This document shows, in pieces, positions 1 through 8,636 of a stretch of DNA of 29,472 nucleotides (its first letter is position 1; every line of letters starts with the position of its first letter). The position numbers and the translations under genes are program-made. This DNA is from a virus. Under the pieces are notes generated by a model. The model was given only the letters and a program-made list of their open reading frames with translations. It did not search any database and was not told the origin of the DNA. The stretch is from IMG/VR virus record IMGVR_UViG_3300005096_000060, positions 1 through 29,472 of that record; one strand, 5' to 3'.

Positions 1-1304
1 GGAGGGGCTTCCGGCAGCGGCGTCTTGCGGCCGACGAAGGCCCCGACGGCCCCCGTGGCGAGGGTGAACCCGACGCCGGCAGCGGCCCCCGCAGCGGCCC
101 CTGCGACCGCGTGGGTAGGAATCTCCTCGCCCGGGAGCTGACCCAGCCGCCAGCGGCCGACGGCCTGTCCGGTGGCCGTGGTGGCCCCCACGCCGGCCCC
201 CACGGTGGCCATCTCGGGGGCGGTCTTCAGCGTCCAGCGGGCGATGTCCTTCATCCCGTAGGCCGGGCCGGTGACGATCTTCAGCCCCAGCTTCCGGCCG
301 CCGGCCGCCCGGGACGCCTCCTTCACGAGGGTGGACAGCTCCTCCATCGCCTCCGGGCCGATCCGTCGGGGGACCACGATCTTCCCGTCGATCACCCGGG
401 CCCCGTAGGCCGACAGGCGGGACTCCAGCCGCCCGAGGGCCCGCGCGAGGGCCACGCGGCCCTCCGCCGTCGGGGCGACCCTGCCCAGCGCCTCACCGAT
501 CGCCTCGCCCACCGTGCGACCGGCGGTCTCGGGCAGCAGCTTGCCGGCGAGGAACTCCCCCACCGGGCGGCCGACCGTCCTCCCCAGCCAGCCGAACGCC
601 TTCCCCACCGGGCTGGCGAACATCGCCACCAGGTTGGGGATGAGAAGGGAGGGATCGCCCGGGCGAACCATGAGCTGGTCCCGCAGGCGATCCTCGGCCT
701 CCAGCATGTCCGGCCACAGGGCACTGGACGCCTCGAAGGTGAGCCCCCGCAGGGCGGCCATCCCCATGAGGAGGGCTTCCCTGGCGGGATCCGCCGCCGC
801 CCGCTTGGCCGCCGACAACCCCAGCGTCTCCGCCCGGCGCTGGACGTCCCTCGGCGTGTCACCGTCGAAGACGGGCACCAGCACCGTCCGGACGGCTCCC
901 GCCGGCTCCCCGCCGGGCTCGACCTCCCACGGGGAGAAGGTCGCCTTGATCCCCTCCCACAGGCTCTCCGGCTGCTTCCGGAGGATCCGGTACGGGACGA
1001 TCGCCTTCACCGGACGGTCGTCCCAGTAGGGCATCGTCCCCTCGGCGATGGCGATCTCGCGGAACCGCTTCGAGGCGACGGGATCCGGGGGCGTGGCCTC
1101 CGCCACGGCCTGCATCATCGGGGCGGCGAGCGGGTTCCCCGCCGGCGGTTGGGCCCCGGGGACCATCGGCTGATGGGAGGGAACGGGCTGCGGCAGCCCC
1201 TCCGGCTGGGGCTGGGGAGCCCCCGGACCGAGCTGCGGCTCCGGCTGGGGCTGCGGCTGCTGGAACTCCGGCTGCACGCCGGCGGTCAGCGGGTTCGCCG
1301 ACAT
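1..1304 (-). CDS. Large virion/ejection protein candidate (3' end beyond window)
   Basis: The frame is open from an ATG at 1304 to the left edge, so about 434 residues are visible and the C-terminus is missing. The N-terminal 60 residues are rich in Pro, Gln and Gly, which suggests a flexible tail. A mixed helical region follows. Near the edge are Gly/Ala-rich stretches such as THAVAGAAAGAAAGVGF, which look like glycine-zipper membrane-insertion segments. A GGAGGG-type ribosome site overlaps the end of the transglycosylase gene, whose stop lies 2 bases upstream. Position after two other ejection-protein candidates, large size and amphipathic Ala/Gly segments suggest an internal virion protein that enters the host envelope with the DNA. 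This is inferred from context and composition; I recognise no named domain. Confidence 0.75.
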   Translation of the reverse strand, partial: MSANPLTAGVQPEFQQPQPQPEPQLGPGAPQPQPEGLPQPVPSHQPMVPGAQPPAGNPLAAPMMQAVAEATPPDPVASKRFREIAIAEGTMPYWDDRPVKAIVPYRILRKQPESLWEGIKATFSPWEVEPGGEPAGAVRTVLVPVFDGDTPRDVQRRAETLGLSAAKRAAADPAREALLMGMAALRGLTFEASSALWPDMLEAEDRLRDQLMVRPGDPSLLIPNLVAMFASPVGKAFGWLGRTVGRPVGEFLAGKLLPETAGRTVGEAIGEALGRVAPTAEGRVALARALGRLESRLSAYGARVIDGKIVVPRRIGPEAMEELSTLVKEASRAAGGRKLGLKIVTGPAYGMKDIARWTLKTAPEMATVGAGVGATTATGQAVGRWRLGQLPGEEIPTHAVAGAAAGAAAGVGFTLATGAVGAFVGRKTPLPEAP

Positions 1305-1305
1305 C

Positions 1306-3390
1306 CTACTGTCCCTCCTGCGGCTGCGCGACGGCCTGCGAGGTCGCCTGGTTCAGGAAGTTCGCCATCTGCTCCTCGGTCCACGCCTCGCCGGCGACGC
1401 CGGGGAGCGGGCGGGCGTACCACGGGGCTCCCGTCGTCACGTCCTCGATCCACTTCCACGCGAGCTGCTTGGCGAGGTAGACGTCACCGCCGGTCACCTT
1501 CAGCGCCTCGGCCAGCGCCTTCTGCGCGACGGCCGGGCCGTACTTCTCGACCCAGTCCACCCTCCCGGTCCCGAGCGCGTTCTCCACGAACCACTTCATG
1601 GTCATCCCGGGGTCGGCCCCGGGGATCTGCCAGCTCGTCACGTTCCGGAGCTGCATGTGGCCCCGGAAGATGTCGTAGGCCGTCTCCGGGTCCCGGGGCA
1701 CCGGGTTGTCGGGGTTCAGCGCCCCGGCGGCGGAGCCGCTCTCGATCAGAGCCTCGATCCTCCGGAGCCGCTCCTGCTCCTGGAGCATCCGGTCGATGCC
1801 GGCCCGGATCTGGGCGATGGCCGAGTCGTAGGACTTCCTCTGCCACGGCCACGCCCGCTCCCGCAGGAACTCCAGCTCGGCAACCTGCTGCTGGTACAGG
1901 CGGATCTCGTCCTCCAGCCGGCCGAGGGTGCTCTTCGTCTCGGTGATCGCCCGGGCCTTGTCGATCCCCGTGAGCTGCTGGATCCGGTCGGCCTCGGCGG
2001 CGGCCCGACGGGCGGCGGCGAGGGCCTGCTGCCCCTGCTGCTGAAGCCGCTGCATCTCGGCCCTGGCCATCTCTTCGGCCTGACGCTCCTGCTCCTCCAG
2101 CTTCTCGACGGTGGAGCGCAGCTCGGGACGGTCCTTCCAGTCCGGGTAGAGAGTCTTCAGCATCTCCGACCCGGAACCGCCCTTCCGGCTGAGGTCGATG
2201 GCCTTCTGGACGTTCTCCGTGAGCTGCCTCCGCCGGTTCTCGGTGGTCTTCACCTTCGAGTACGCGGCGAGCCACTGGTCGAGCGCGGCGTTCGCCCGTT
2301 CCAGTTCCTCGGGCGTCTCCACGTTCGCCGGGATGTCGGGGAGCTGGTCGGCCTCCGGGATCTCGATCCCGTCCTTCGCCATCTGCTCCAGGAGCTGCCG
2401 GTGCCGGCGGTGGAACTCGTTCACCTGCTGGCGGAAGAGCATGTCCTCCTGCTTCTGCTCCATCCGCCTGCCGATCATCCGCTCCCGCAGCAGGTTCAGC
2501 CCCGCCCGGACAGCCTGCGCCCGGCCGGCCTGCGCCTGCGAGAGCATCTGCATCGCCATCTGGGGGTGCTGGATGGCGAGGATGGCGATCCCCAGCCGCT
2601 GGGTCGGCGTCAGCTCCGCCGACTCGATGATCTGCCGGAGCTGCTCCTCGTCCTCCGGGCTGAGCAGGGCCTCCTCCTCGTCGGGGGTGACCTCCCGGGC
2701 GGCCTCCAGCGGGTCCTGCTCCACCTCGGCGGCCGTGACGGGCTGCCCCTCGGGCGTCTCGGCGATCGGCTCGCCGGACTCGTCCACCGGGGTCTCGCCG
2801 GGCTCCTCCCCGGTCACCTGCTCCTGCGCCGCTTCCCCGGGGGTCTCGGTCTCCTCCTCGGACGTGGAACCCAGCGCCTCCGGGCCGAGGATCCGGGCGA
2901 CGTACTGCCGCGTCTCCTCCGGCCACTCCTCCGGCGGCTTGCCGATCACCGACGGGCCGGCGTTGTAGGCCGCCAGCAGCTCGGCGTCCGACTTCGCCCC
3001 GTACTGCTCCCGCAGCTTCCGGGCGTAGGTCCCGGCGATCTCCGCCTCCTTCAGCGGGTCCCCGAGCACCGACTCGTCGGCTCCCACGTCCTGGAGGGCG
3101 GGCGGGGTGAGCTGGAACAGGCCCCGGGCACCCTTCGGGCTGACGGCATCGGGATTCCCCGAGGACTCGACGTGGACCAGCTTCCGGGCCAGCTCGGGGT
3201 CGAGCCCGGAGGTCTCCGCGAACCGGGCGATCGCCGCCTCCCGGGGGTCCTCCTCGGGAGCGGGCTCGGGCGCGTGGCTCGGAACCGGCTGCACCTGCGG
3301 CTGCCCCTCTCCGGCCGCCGAGAGGGCCCGGGCGAGGCCGGCGTAGAACTCGGCCTGCGGGTCGTTGGGAACTCCGGGAAAGAGGCTCAT
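1306..3390 (-). CDS. Internal virion protein with N-terminal lytic transglycosylase (SLT) domain
   Basis: This 694-residue protein has an SLT-like domain at roughly residues 50-165. The motif VESSGNPDAVSPKGARGLFQ begins at about residue 74 and carries the expected catalytic Glu (E75). The AYNAGP motif follows at 141-146. An acidic Glu/Pro linker comes next (about 170-250), then a long Gln/Arg/Glu-rich helical region (about 380-560) typical of elongated ejection proteins. The domain family cleaves peptidoglycan glycan strands. In short-tailed phages such domains sit on proteins ejected from the capsid and open the cell wall for DNA entry. The gene lies between two other ejection-protein candidates. 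Its start has a GGAGA ribosome site. Confidence 0.85.
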   Translation of the reverse strand: MSLFPGVPNDPQAEFYAGLARALSAAGEGQPQVQPVPSHAPEPAPEEDPREAAIARFAETSGLDPELARKLVHVESSGNPDAVSPKGARGLFQLTPPALQDVGADESVLGDPLKEAEIAGTYARKLREQYGAKSDAELLAAYNAGPSVIGKPPEEWPEETRQYVARILGPEALGSTSEEETETPGEAAQEQVTGEEPGETPVDESGEPIAETPEGQPVTAAEVEQDPLEAAREVTPDEEEALLSPEDEEQLRQIIESAELTPTQRLGIAILAIQHPQMAMQMLSQAQAGRAQAVRAGLNLLRERMIGRRMEQKQEDMLFRQQVNEFHRRHRQLLEQMAKDGIEIPEADQLPDIPANVETPEELERANAALDQWLAAYSKVKTTENRRRQLTENVQKAIDLSRKGGSGSEMLKTLYPDWKDRPELRSTVEKLEEQERQAEEMARAEMQRLQQQGQQALAAARRAAAEADRIQQLTGIDKARAITETKSTLGRLEDEIRLYQQQVAELEFLRERAWPWQRKSYDSAIAQIRAGIDRMLQEQERLRRIEALIESGSAAGALNPDNPVPRDPETAYDIFRGHMQLRNVTSWQIPGADPGMTMKWFVENALGTGRVDWVEKYGPAVAQKALAEALKVTGGDVYLAKQLAWKWIEDVTTGAPWYARPLPGVAGEAWTEEQMANFLNQATSQAVAQPQEGQ

Positions 3391-3403
3391 CGGTGGTCTC
3401 CCT

Positions 3404-4126
3404 CTACTGCTGCTTCGTCCCCGTCAGCCACGAGACGAACGGGTTGGCCGCTCCCTCCTTCTGCATGGAGCTGGCCAGCAGGGATCCGAACATGTTCCCG
3501 AGCCCACCGGCAGCCCCGCCGGCGTACTGCGGATTGATCCCCGGGATCGGGGCGTTGATGAGCGTCTGCGCCTCGGCGAGCTGCTTCTGGAGGATCGGGC
3601 CCAGCAGGGAGGCGTAGATCCCCTGCCCCAGCCCGATGTCCTGCCGCCGGAGACCCTCCTGCATCATGGCGAGCTGCCGGAGGGCGTCGTTCGTCTGGGC
3701 CTGCGCGTTCATCATCCCCGAGGTCAGCATCGCCCCGGGGATCCCCGCTCCGCCGGCCGGGGTGTTGAGATCCGCCGCGACCCCCGCCTGCGCGGCCGCC
3801 CCGGGCACCATGAACCGCAGCATGTTCATCGCCCGGTTCTGGGCCTCCACGATCCGCTCCCGGTGCTCCGGCCCGATCTGGCCCGGGTTCTGGAGCAGGT
3901 TCAGGGCCTGCTGGACGAGGGCACCACCGACGGGAGACTGTCCGCCCTCCAGGAATCCCGGGGCGAACATGCCGAACGCCTGCTGGTACGCCCGGTCCGA
4001 GATCCGCTGCTTGCCCTGCTTGTAGTGCTTCTTCGCCATCTTGAACGGCAGCATCGCAGCCTGGGACTGGTTGTGGCCCCCCATCAGGCTGCTGGCGATG
4101 CCGAGCGCCGGTCCGACCCAGCTCAT
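3404..4126 (-). CDS. Small internal virion/ejection protein candidate
   Basis: The protein has 240 residues and is rich in Ala, Gly, Met and Gln. The start MSWVGPALGIASSLMGG is a hydrophobic glycine-rich segment of the kind found at the N-termini of T7 gp14-like internal core proteins. A predicted helical body follows. The ATG lies 2 bases past the nozzle gene stop, and a GGAGGG ribosome site lies inside the end of that gene, so the two are translationally linked. Placement between the nozzle-like protein and the transglycosylase protein matches the T7-type order nozzle, small core protein, large core proteins. No domain is recognised with certainty, and the role rests on order and composition. 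Confidence 0.7.
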   Translation of the reverse strand: MSWVGPALGIASSLMGGHNQSQAAMLPFKMAKKHYKQGKQRISDRAYQQAFGMFAPGFLEGGQSPVGGALVQQALNLLQNPGQIGPEHRERIVEAQNRAMNMLRFMVPGAAAQAGVAADLNTPAGGAGIPGAMLTSGMMNAQAQTNDALRQLAMMQEGLRRQDIGLGQGIYASLLGPILQKQLAEAQTLINAPIPGINPQYAGGAAGGLGNMFGSLLASSMQKEGAANPFVSWLTGTKQQ

Positions 4127-4128
4127 CC

Positions 4129-6624
4129 TCAGCCCTCCACCGTCCCACCGGGACGGATCTTCAGCACCAGCGCCCCGATCGCGCCGGTGGCCTGTCCGGT
4201 GTGCGTCAGCCTGAACTTCATGGATTGCCCTCCTCCCGAGCCGGCGGCCTCGAAGGTGGAGAGGCGCTCGCCGGTGAGGGGGATGGCGCTCTGGACGAGA
4301 TGCTGCGAGGTCCCAGAGGAGTCGTTCCGCCCCTGGAGTTCCAGCATCAGGGTGTGACTTCCCCAGTCGTTATGGTAGCACGCTCCCCGCACGACTTCCG
4401 CGTACTCCAGCGGGCCGGCGGGGTAGATCCAGCCGGTTTCGAGCACCGAGACGATGTCCCCGCCGAGGCCGGCGAACTGCGCGCCGTCGCCGGTTCCGTA
4501 CATCTCGACGTAGACCTTCCCCTCCGAGGAGAGGGACCACAGCCGGAAGATCGCCGAGTGCTCGCCGGCCGCGAGGTCCACGAGCCGCTTCGAGTTGTCG
4601 GAGACCGGGTGCGGCCCGCTGGCCTTGGGCACGGGCTTCGAGGCGGGCGAGAGCTGGACCCAGTGCTCCGGGGCGACGTGGAACCACACCTCCCGCCGGT
4701 TGCCGTCCGGATCGTAGTACTGGAACCGGAGGATCTGGTCGGCCGTATCGTAGGCGAGAACCGTCTCGTCCAGCCGGTCCGTGTCCACGTCCTCCTCCCA
4801 GTCGAGGGCGAGGGAGACCTTCATCACGCCCGTGCCCCGCTCGGAGGGCAGGCCCCCGTCCGTCATCCAGATCCCGTTGTCGGCGACCCAGAAGACCAGC
4901 GGGTAGCCGTCGAAGGCGTGGGCGAGGCAGACCGCCGACGGGGTCCCGGCCAGCCCGATGGCCGGAGAGAGGACCGTGATGTCCGTCTGGGAGAGGTCGA
5001 AGTTCGGCCGGCTGGCGAAGGGCAGGCCCCGGACCCGGAACACCTGGTTCCGGGAGAAGAGCAGCATCACGTCCCCGAGGGAGATGATCGCCTTCAGCCG
5101 GTCCTGCCGCTCCGTCGGCAGCAGCCGCATCGTGTGGATCTCCGTCGGCCAGTACTCCGCGAAGCCGGGCAGGGACCAGTAGATCCGCCGGTTGTCCACG
5201 GCGGAGATCCCCACGAGGGCTCCCCGGTAGAAGCAGACGTCGATCAGCGAGGGCGGTACGCCGCAGGCGTTGTACCAGGCGTCCCCCGCGTTCACCACCG
5301 GCAGCGGGGGCTGACCGAGGGAGTCGTAGTCCACCGTCTGGAAGTCGTCGAGGTAGGTCGTCGCCGTGATCGGGCACTCCCCGATCATCCCGAGGTCCGG
5401 CCACGTCCCCGTCGAGGTGGTCCGGTAGATCCGCCGGAAGAGGTAGGTCGAGGAGTAGCCGTCGGACGCCTGGTTCTGCCGGTCCGGCAGGGTGATCTCG
5501 ATCCCGTAGTAGCTCGGCGAGGAGGGGACCGTGATCGTCTTCACCTTCGTCGGGAGGGACTCCACCTCGATCGTCTGCCCGTTCGAGAGCTGCCGGCGGT
5601 AGACCTCGGAGACGGCGTAGCCGTAGGTGCCCGGCTCGATCGGGTTCGACGAGTCACCACCCGAGCCGGCCCAGATTTCGTAGACGTAGCAGGTCACCGG
5701 CAGGTGGGAGAGCCCGTCCACAGCCTTCGTGTGGGAGACCCGGACGACGATGTCCCCGGAGTCCACCGAGGAGCCGAGCTGGTGCTGGAGCGTCCGGCGG
5801 GTGGTCAGGATCGCGTCGTAGATCGTGGTAAAGCTCGTCCCGCCGTCCTCGGAAATCTCCACCTTGACGTGCGTGTAGACCGACCCGCCCAGCTCCGGGT
5901 TCAGGTCCAGCGCCTTGTCCGGCGGCTGGCGGGAGTTCATGTCCCCTTCGAGGTCGATGTTGATGTAGAAGTTGCTGGCATCGGTCCCCGAGGCGAACGT
6001 CCAGTCGGTCGTCTTCCAGGACCCGACCTCCGACTGTCCGTGGGCGGCCGTCTCGTCGTCGTCGTCGTAGGCCCGGTCGGGATCGTCGAAGCCGGTTCCG
6101 GACGATGCGTTCGGCCGGATCAGCGTCGGCGTCGAGGAGACGAGGGAGAGGGACGGGATCTCCTTCGGCCCGACCAGCCCGGCCCGCCGCCAGTTGCCGT
6201 CGTAGTCCCGCACCAGCGGCCGGTCGTTCTCCCCGACGATGCACCACCACTGGTTGTTCCCGTCGTGAGCCACCCGGAGGTAGTCGCCGTCCGGGGTGAA
6301 GTCGTTGCCGTCCGCGTCCTGCGCCGTGGAGAAGGTCAGGCCGGAGAGGCCGGCCGAGGACTCGTACAGCCGAGTGTTCGCATGGGCCACGAGCACGTCC
6401 GTCTCGTCCTCGTACTGGATGTGCTTGAGCCCCTTCACGCCCGTGGAGGTCCCCAGCGAGCCGGCCTCCTGCCGGCCCTTCATCTTCCAGACCCGCGTCT
6501 GGTCACCGAGCCGGTAGTACCAGTTGCGCAGCAGCTCGACCGTCCCCTCCTTCATCCGGAGGCGATCGCTGGCCGTGCAGAGGCCCTTCTCGAAGGTCAG
6601 CTCGGCGTAGTCCTTCTCCGGCAT
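4129..6624 (-). CDS. Large tail nozzle / beta-propeller-like virion protein
   Basis: This is an 831-residue beta-rich protein rich in Asp, Ser, Thr and Trp. The middle contains RGALVGISAVDNRRIYWSLP followed by a FAEYWPTE stretch. The pattern 'was this value queried, was it drawn on a Trp/Pro strand' recurs in short-tail phage nozzle and stabilisation proteins with propeller folds, as in the T7 gp12 or P22 gp10 type. I chose MPEKDYAELTFEKG at 6624 rather than an in-frame ATG at 6681, because 6624 has a purine-rich AGGTAGG site and avoids overlap with the endolysin gene. It is followed directly by the ejection-protein candidates. Large structural protein is secure; the nozzle assignment is inferred from size, composition and position. 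Confidence 0.75.
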   Translation of the reverse strand: MPEKDYAELTFEKGLCTASDRLRMKEGTVELLRNWYYRLGDQTRVWKMKGRQEAGSLGTSTGVKGLKHIQYEDETDVLVAHANTRLYESSAGLSGLTFSTAQDADGNDFTPDGDYLRVAHDGNNQWWCIVGENDRPLVRDYDGNWRRAGLVGPKEIPSLSLVSSTPTLIRPNASSGTGFDDPDRAYDDDDETAAHGQSEVGSWKTTDWTFASGTDASNFYINIDLEGDMNSRQPPDKALDLNPELGGSVYTHVKVEISEDGGTSFTTIYDAILTTRRTLQHQLGSSVDSGDIVVRVSHTKAVDGLSHLPVTCYVYEIWAGSGGDSSNPIEPGTYGYAVSEVYRRQLSNGQTIEVESLPTKVKTITVPSSPSYYGIEITLPDRQNQASDGYSSTYLFRRIYRTTSTGTWPDLGMIGECPITATTYLDDFQTVDYDSLGQPPLPVVNAGDAWYNACGVPPSLIDVCFYRGALVGISAVDNRRIYWSLPGFAEYWPTEIHTMRLLPTERQDRLKAIISLGDVMLLFSRNQVFRVRGLPFASRPNFDLSQTDITVLSPAIGLAGTPSAVCLAHAFDGYPLVFWVADNGIWMTDGGLPSERGTGVMKVSLALDWEEDVDTDRLDETVLAYDTADQILRFQYYDPDGNRREVWFHVAPEHWVQLSPASKPVPKASGPHPVSDNSKRLVDLAAGEHSAIFRLWSLSSEGKVYVEMYGTGDGAQFAGLGGDIVSVLETGWIYPAGPLEYAEVVRGACYHNDWGSHTLMLELQGRNDSSGTSQHLVQSAIPLTGERLSTFEAAGSGGGQSMKFRLTHTGQATGAIGALVLKIRPGGTVEG

Positions 6625-6628
6625 CGTC

Positions 6629-6943
6629 CTACCTCTTCGGCTGCCACTCGACGTGGATGTGGTCCTCTTCGAGGATGACATCGAACTCCGGTCCCAGCCG
6701 CTCCGCCAGCTCGTCGCGGAGCGCCTGCCGGTAGCCGACGGGGATCCCGTGGATCCGGAGGTCCACGGCGAAGCCGGCGTAGTGCAGGGACGTCCGGCTG
6801 TGCCGACCCTCCGTCACCGACGTGACGGTCAGCTCCTGGGCCCCGTACTTCTCCCAGAGGGCCTGGGCCGTGACGATGGCGAGCACCACCTGGGGCTGGA
6901 TCCCCAGGAGCTGGACGTCCTCCTTGATCCGCAGGGGAATCAT
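6629..6943 (-). CDS. Endolysin, M15-type zinc peptidase (D,D- or L,D-carboxypeptidase-like)
   Basis: The 104-residue protein carries the M15 signature SLHYAGFAVDLR (residues 52-63), with His54 and Asp61 as likely zinc ligands. A C-terminal EEDHIHVEW (92-100) supplies a further His (H97) and acidic residues for the active site. M15 enzymes cut the peptide stems of peptidoglycan, and small stand-alone versions serve as phage endolysins. It has no signal peptide, so release would depend on the holin encoded at 9975-10523. The start overlaps the stop of the upstream basic-protein gene as ATGA. It is short but contains the complete motif set. Confidence 0.85.
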   Translation of the reverse strand: MIPLRIKEDVQLLGIQPQVVLAIVTAQALWEKYGAQELTVTSVTEGRHSRTSLHYAGFAVDLRIHGIPVGYRQALRDELAERLGPEFDVILEEDHIHVEWQPKR

Positions 6944-7167
6944 CGCTTCTTCCTCCGCTTCCTGGCCGCCGAGATCCGCCGGACGCGGGGCTTCGACTTC
7001 GTCGTGTTCCGGGAGAGACCGGCCTCCGACAGGGCGATGGCGATGGCCTGCTTGCGGTTCGTCACCTTCTGCCCCGAGGAGGAGCGGAGCTTCCCGACCT
7101 TGAACTCGTGCAGCACCCGGCGGACCTTGGCCCGCTTGCCCTTCTTCGTCTTCGCCCGGCTCCTCAT
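6940..7167 (-). CDS. Small basic protein, DUF6496-like
   Basis: This 75-residue protein is very rich in Lys and Arg at both ends. The centre, VLHEFKVGKLRSSSGQKVTN followed by RKQAIAIALSEAGLS, matches from memory the core of the DUF6496 family (HEFK, SSG-K, KQAIAIALSEA). That family occurs in bacteria and phages and has no established biochemical role. The ATG overlaps the stop of the upstream basic gene (ATGA), and the gene overlaps the endolysin start in the same way. The charge suggests nucleic-acid binding, which is inference. It is one of five basic genes in a row. Confidence 0.8.
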   Translation of the reverse strand: MRSRAKTKKGKRAKVRRVLHEFKVGKLRSSSGQKVTNRKQAIAIALSEAGLSRNTTKSKPRVRRISAARKRRKKR

Positions 7168-7652
7168 GACTTCTTCCTCCCCTTCTTCACCTTCTTCGCC
7201 AGCGTCCGACGGCGGCGCTGGACGGCCTCGGCGATCTCGCGGGTCCGGGAGCCGTAGCGTCCGGCGGGGGAGCGGGTGTCCTCGCGGGTGGGCATCGCCT
7301 TCGCCGCGTAGGAAGCCGCCCGCCGCTTCTTCGGCGTGGAGAGGTCCACCGGCTTCCTCTGCGCCGTCCGGGGCCCGGACGAGACCGCCTTCCGGAACCG
7401 CCCCTCCGCCGCCCTGGCGGTCCGGAGCATCGACATGGCGATCTTCCGGGAGGTCGCGGTCGTCAGGAGACGGGGGTCCAGACCGGCGGCGGAGGCCGCC
7501 CCACGGGGAACCTGCCCCCGCTTGAGCTGGGCGAGCTGGCGGTCCCGCTGGGACGGCGAGATCGACACCCAGTACTGCTCGAACTTCCGGAGCTGTGGGC
7601 GGATCGTCCGGCCGACCCGTCCGATGGTCGGCCGCTTCTTCTTCATCGCCAT
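7164..7652 (-). CDS. Arg/Lys-rich protein of unknown function
   Basis: The 162-residue protein is strongly basic throughout and ends in a Lys/Arg tail (KKVKKGRKKS). Visible motifs include FEQYWVSISPSQRDRQLAQL, possibly a small helical domain, and a central Ala/Arg-rich helix near AMSMLRTARAAEGRFRKAV. I see no Cys and few acidic residues. The start MAMKKKRP is placed at 7652, 2 bases after the stop of the 78-residue gene, within a GTGACGATGG initiation context used by three other genes here. I do not recognise the family. A nucleic-acid-binding or DNA-compacting role is possible from composition. Confidence 0.75.
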   Translation of the reverse strand: MAMKKKRPTIGRVGRTIRPQLRKFEQYWVSISPSQRDRQLAQLKRGQVPRGAASAAGLDPRLLTTATSRKIAMSMLRTARAAEGRFRKAVSSGPRTAQRKPVDLSTPKKRRAASYAAKAMPTREDTRSPAGRYGSRTREIAEAVQRRRRTLAKKVKKGRKKS

Positions 7653-7654
7653 CG

Positions 7655-7891
7655 TCACTTCCCCTTCTTCCGGGTCGTCCGCTTCCGGGTCGCCTTCTTC
7701 CGGCCCTTCTTCGGACGGAGCTTGTTGAGCGTCTTCGCCAGCGCGGCCTGCCGCTTCGTCCGCGTGGACGCCTTCACCCGCCCGGACAGCACCGCCGAGG
7801 CGTACTCGGAGACCGACATCCCGGCGGCCTTCGCCTTCTTCGTGAAGGCCCCGGGCCGCTTGATCGCCTTCTGGATCCACTTCTTGGCCAT
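7655..7891 (-). CDS. Small basic protein with WIQKAIKRPGA motif
   Basis: The 78-residue protein begins MAKKWIQKAIKRPGAFTKKA and contains RQAALAKTLNKLR before a Lys/Arg tail. This combination of WIQ-AI--PGA near the N-terminus and Q-ALAKTL towards the C-terminus recurs, as I recall, in small phage proteins of unknown function. About two fifths of the residues are basic. It starts with an AGGTGA site 8 bases after the preceding stop at 7900. It is the third of five consecutive basic genes. No enzymatic motif is visible. Confidence 0.8.
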   Translation of the reverse strand: MAKKWIQKAIKRPGAFTKKAKAAGMSVSEYASAVLSGRVKASTRTKRQAALAKTLNKLRPKKGRKKATRKRTTRKKGK

Positions 7892-7899
7892 GGGTCACC

Positions 7900-8193
7900 T
7901 CACTTCTTCCTCCGCTTCTTCGGCTTCGGCCACTTCTCCACTCTGGGGTTCCGGTACGGCCCCCGCTTGCGGGGCTTGACACCCTTCTTGCGGGTCTCTT
8001 CGAGGATCTCGTAGGTCCGCTCGCCGTAACCGGTGTTCACGACGCCACCCCGGCCGTACTTCTTCATCGCACCCGGGTTGAGGGTGGCGATCCGCTTCGC
8101 GGCGACCTGTCCCCGGTAGGTGTCGGAGATCGACCGCTTCTTCGCCGGGCGCTTCCGGGCCTTCTTCTTCGGAGCCTTCACCCGCTGCACCAT
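7900..8193 (-). CDS. Lys/Arg-rich protein with RIATLNP motif
   Basis: This 97-residue protein has a basic N-terminus (MVQRVKAPKKKARKRPAKK) and a basic C-terminus (KWPKPKKRRKK). The middle holds AAKRIATLNPGAMKKYGRG and a TGYGERTYEILEETRKKG helix. RIATLNP matches RIANLNP in the neighbouring 143-residue protein, so the two may be distant paralogues. I chose the ATG at 8193: it has a GGAGGG site, it starts 2 bases past the upstream stop, and the longer open frame upstream overlaps that gene. The function is unknown. Confidence 0.78.
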   Translation of the reverse strand: MVQRVKAPKKKARKRPAKKRSISDTYRGQVAAKRIATLNPGAMKKYGRGGVVNTGYGERTYEILEETRKKGVKPRKRGPYRNPRVEKWPKPKKRRKK

Positions 8194-8195
8194 CG

Positions 8196-8627
8196 TCACG
8201 CCCTCCGTGTCCGCTTGATGGGCTTCTTCCGCTTGGCCACCTTCCGGCTTGCCTTCTTCTTCACCACCCGCTTCTTCGCCACGACCTTCGTCGTCGTCTT
8301 CTTCTTGGAAATCTTCCCCGGCTTGCGCTTCTTGGGGGCCTTGTAGACCGCCTTCGGGTTCGGGGTGATGTCGTCCTCCTGCCCCGCCCTGTAGATGTTC
8401 GCGCGGACCCTGGGACCGTACCCCTTCCACCAGTTCTTGAAGGAGAGGGGCATCTTCTCCGGGTTCTCGGCGATGTCGGCGTTGGAGGGGCCGAGGAGCC
8501 GTGGCGCCAGGGTGCTCGCCTTCGCCCCCATCCTGCTGGCGGCCCGCACGTCCTTGGGGTTCAGGTTGGCGATTCGTTGGAGGGACCGCTTCTGGCGCGG
8601 AGTCAGCTTCTTCTTCTTCTGGGCCAT
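8196..8627 (-). CDS. Histone-tail-like Lys-rich protein with RIANLNP motif
   Basis: The 143-residue protein has a moderately structured N-terminal half (QKRSLQRIANLNPKDVRAAS, then SFKNWWKGYGPRVRANIYRA). Its C-terminal half (about residues 95-143) is low-complexity Lys/Arg/Val/Thr, similar in composition to bacterial histone H1-like tails. About one third of all residues are basic. A GAGGAGG site precedes the ATG. It is the first of five basic genes in transcription order. It could condense DNA, bind RNA or be packaged in the virion. No sequence motif decides between these, and the family is not recognised. Confidence 0.78.
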   Translation of the reverse strand: MAQKKKKLTPRQKRSLQRIANLNPKDVRAASRMGAKASTLAPRLLGPSNADIAENPEKMPLSFKNWWKGYGPRVRANIYRAGQEDDITPNPKAVYKAPKKRKPGKISKKKTTTKVVAKKRVVKKKASRKVAKRKKPIKRTRRA

Positions 8628-8636
8628 CGTTCCTCC

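Noticed and set aside
111-1946. Plus-strand open frame of 611 codons at the left edge
   Set aside because: It crosses two well-supported minus-strand genes with ribosome sites and has low-complexity composition.
4201-6678. Plus-strand open frame of 825 codons opposite the nozzle-like gene
   Set aside because: Same GC-bias effect; composition is unlike a real protein and it lacks motifs.
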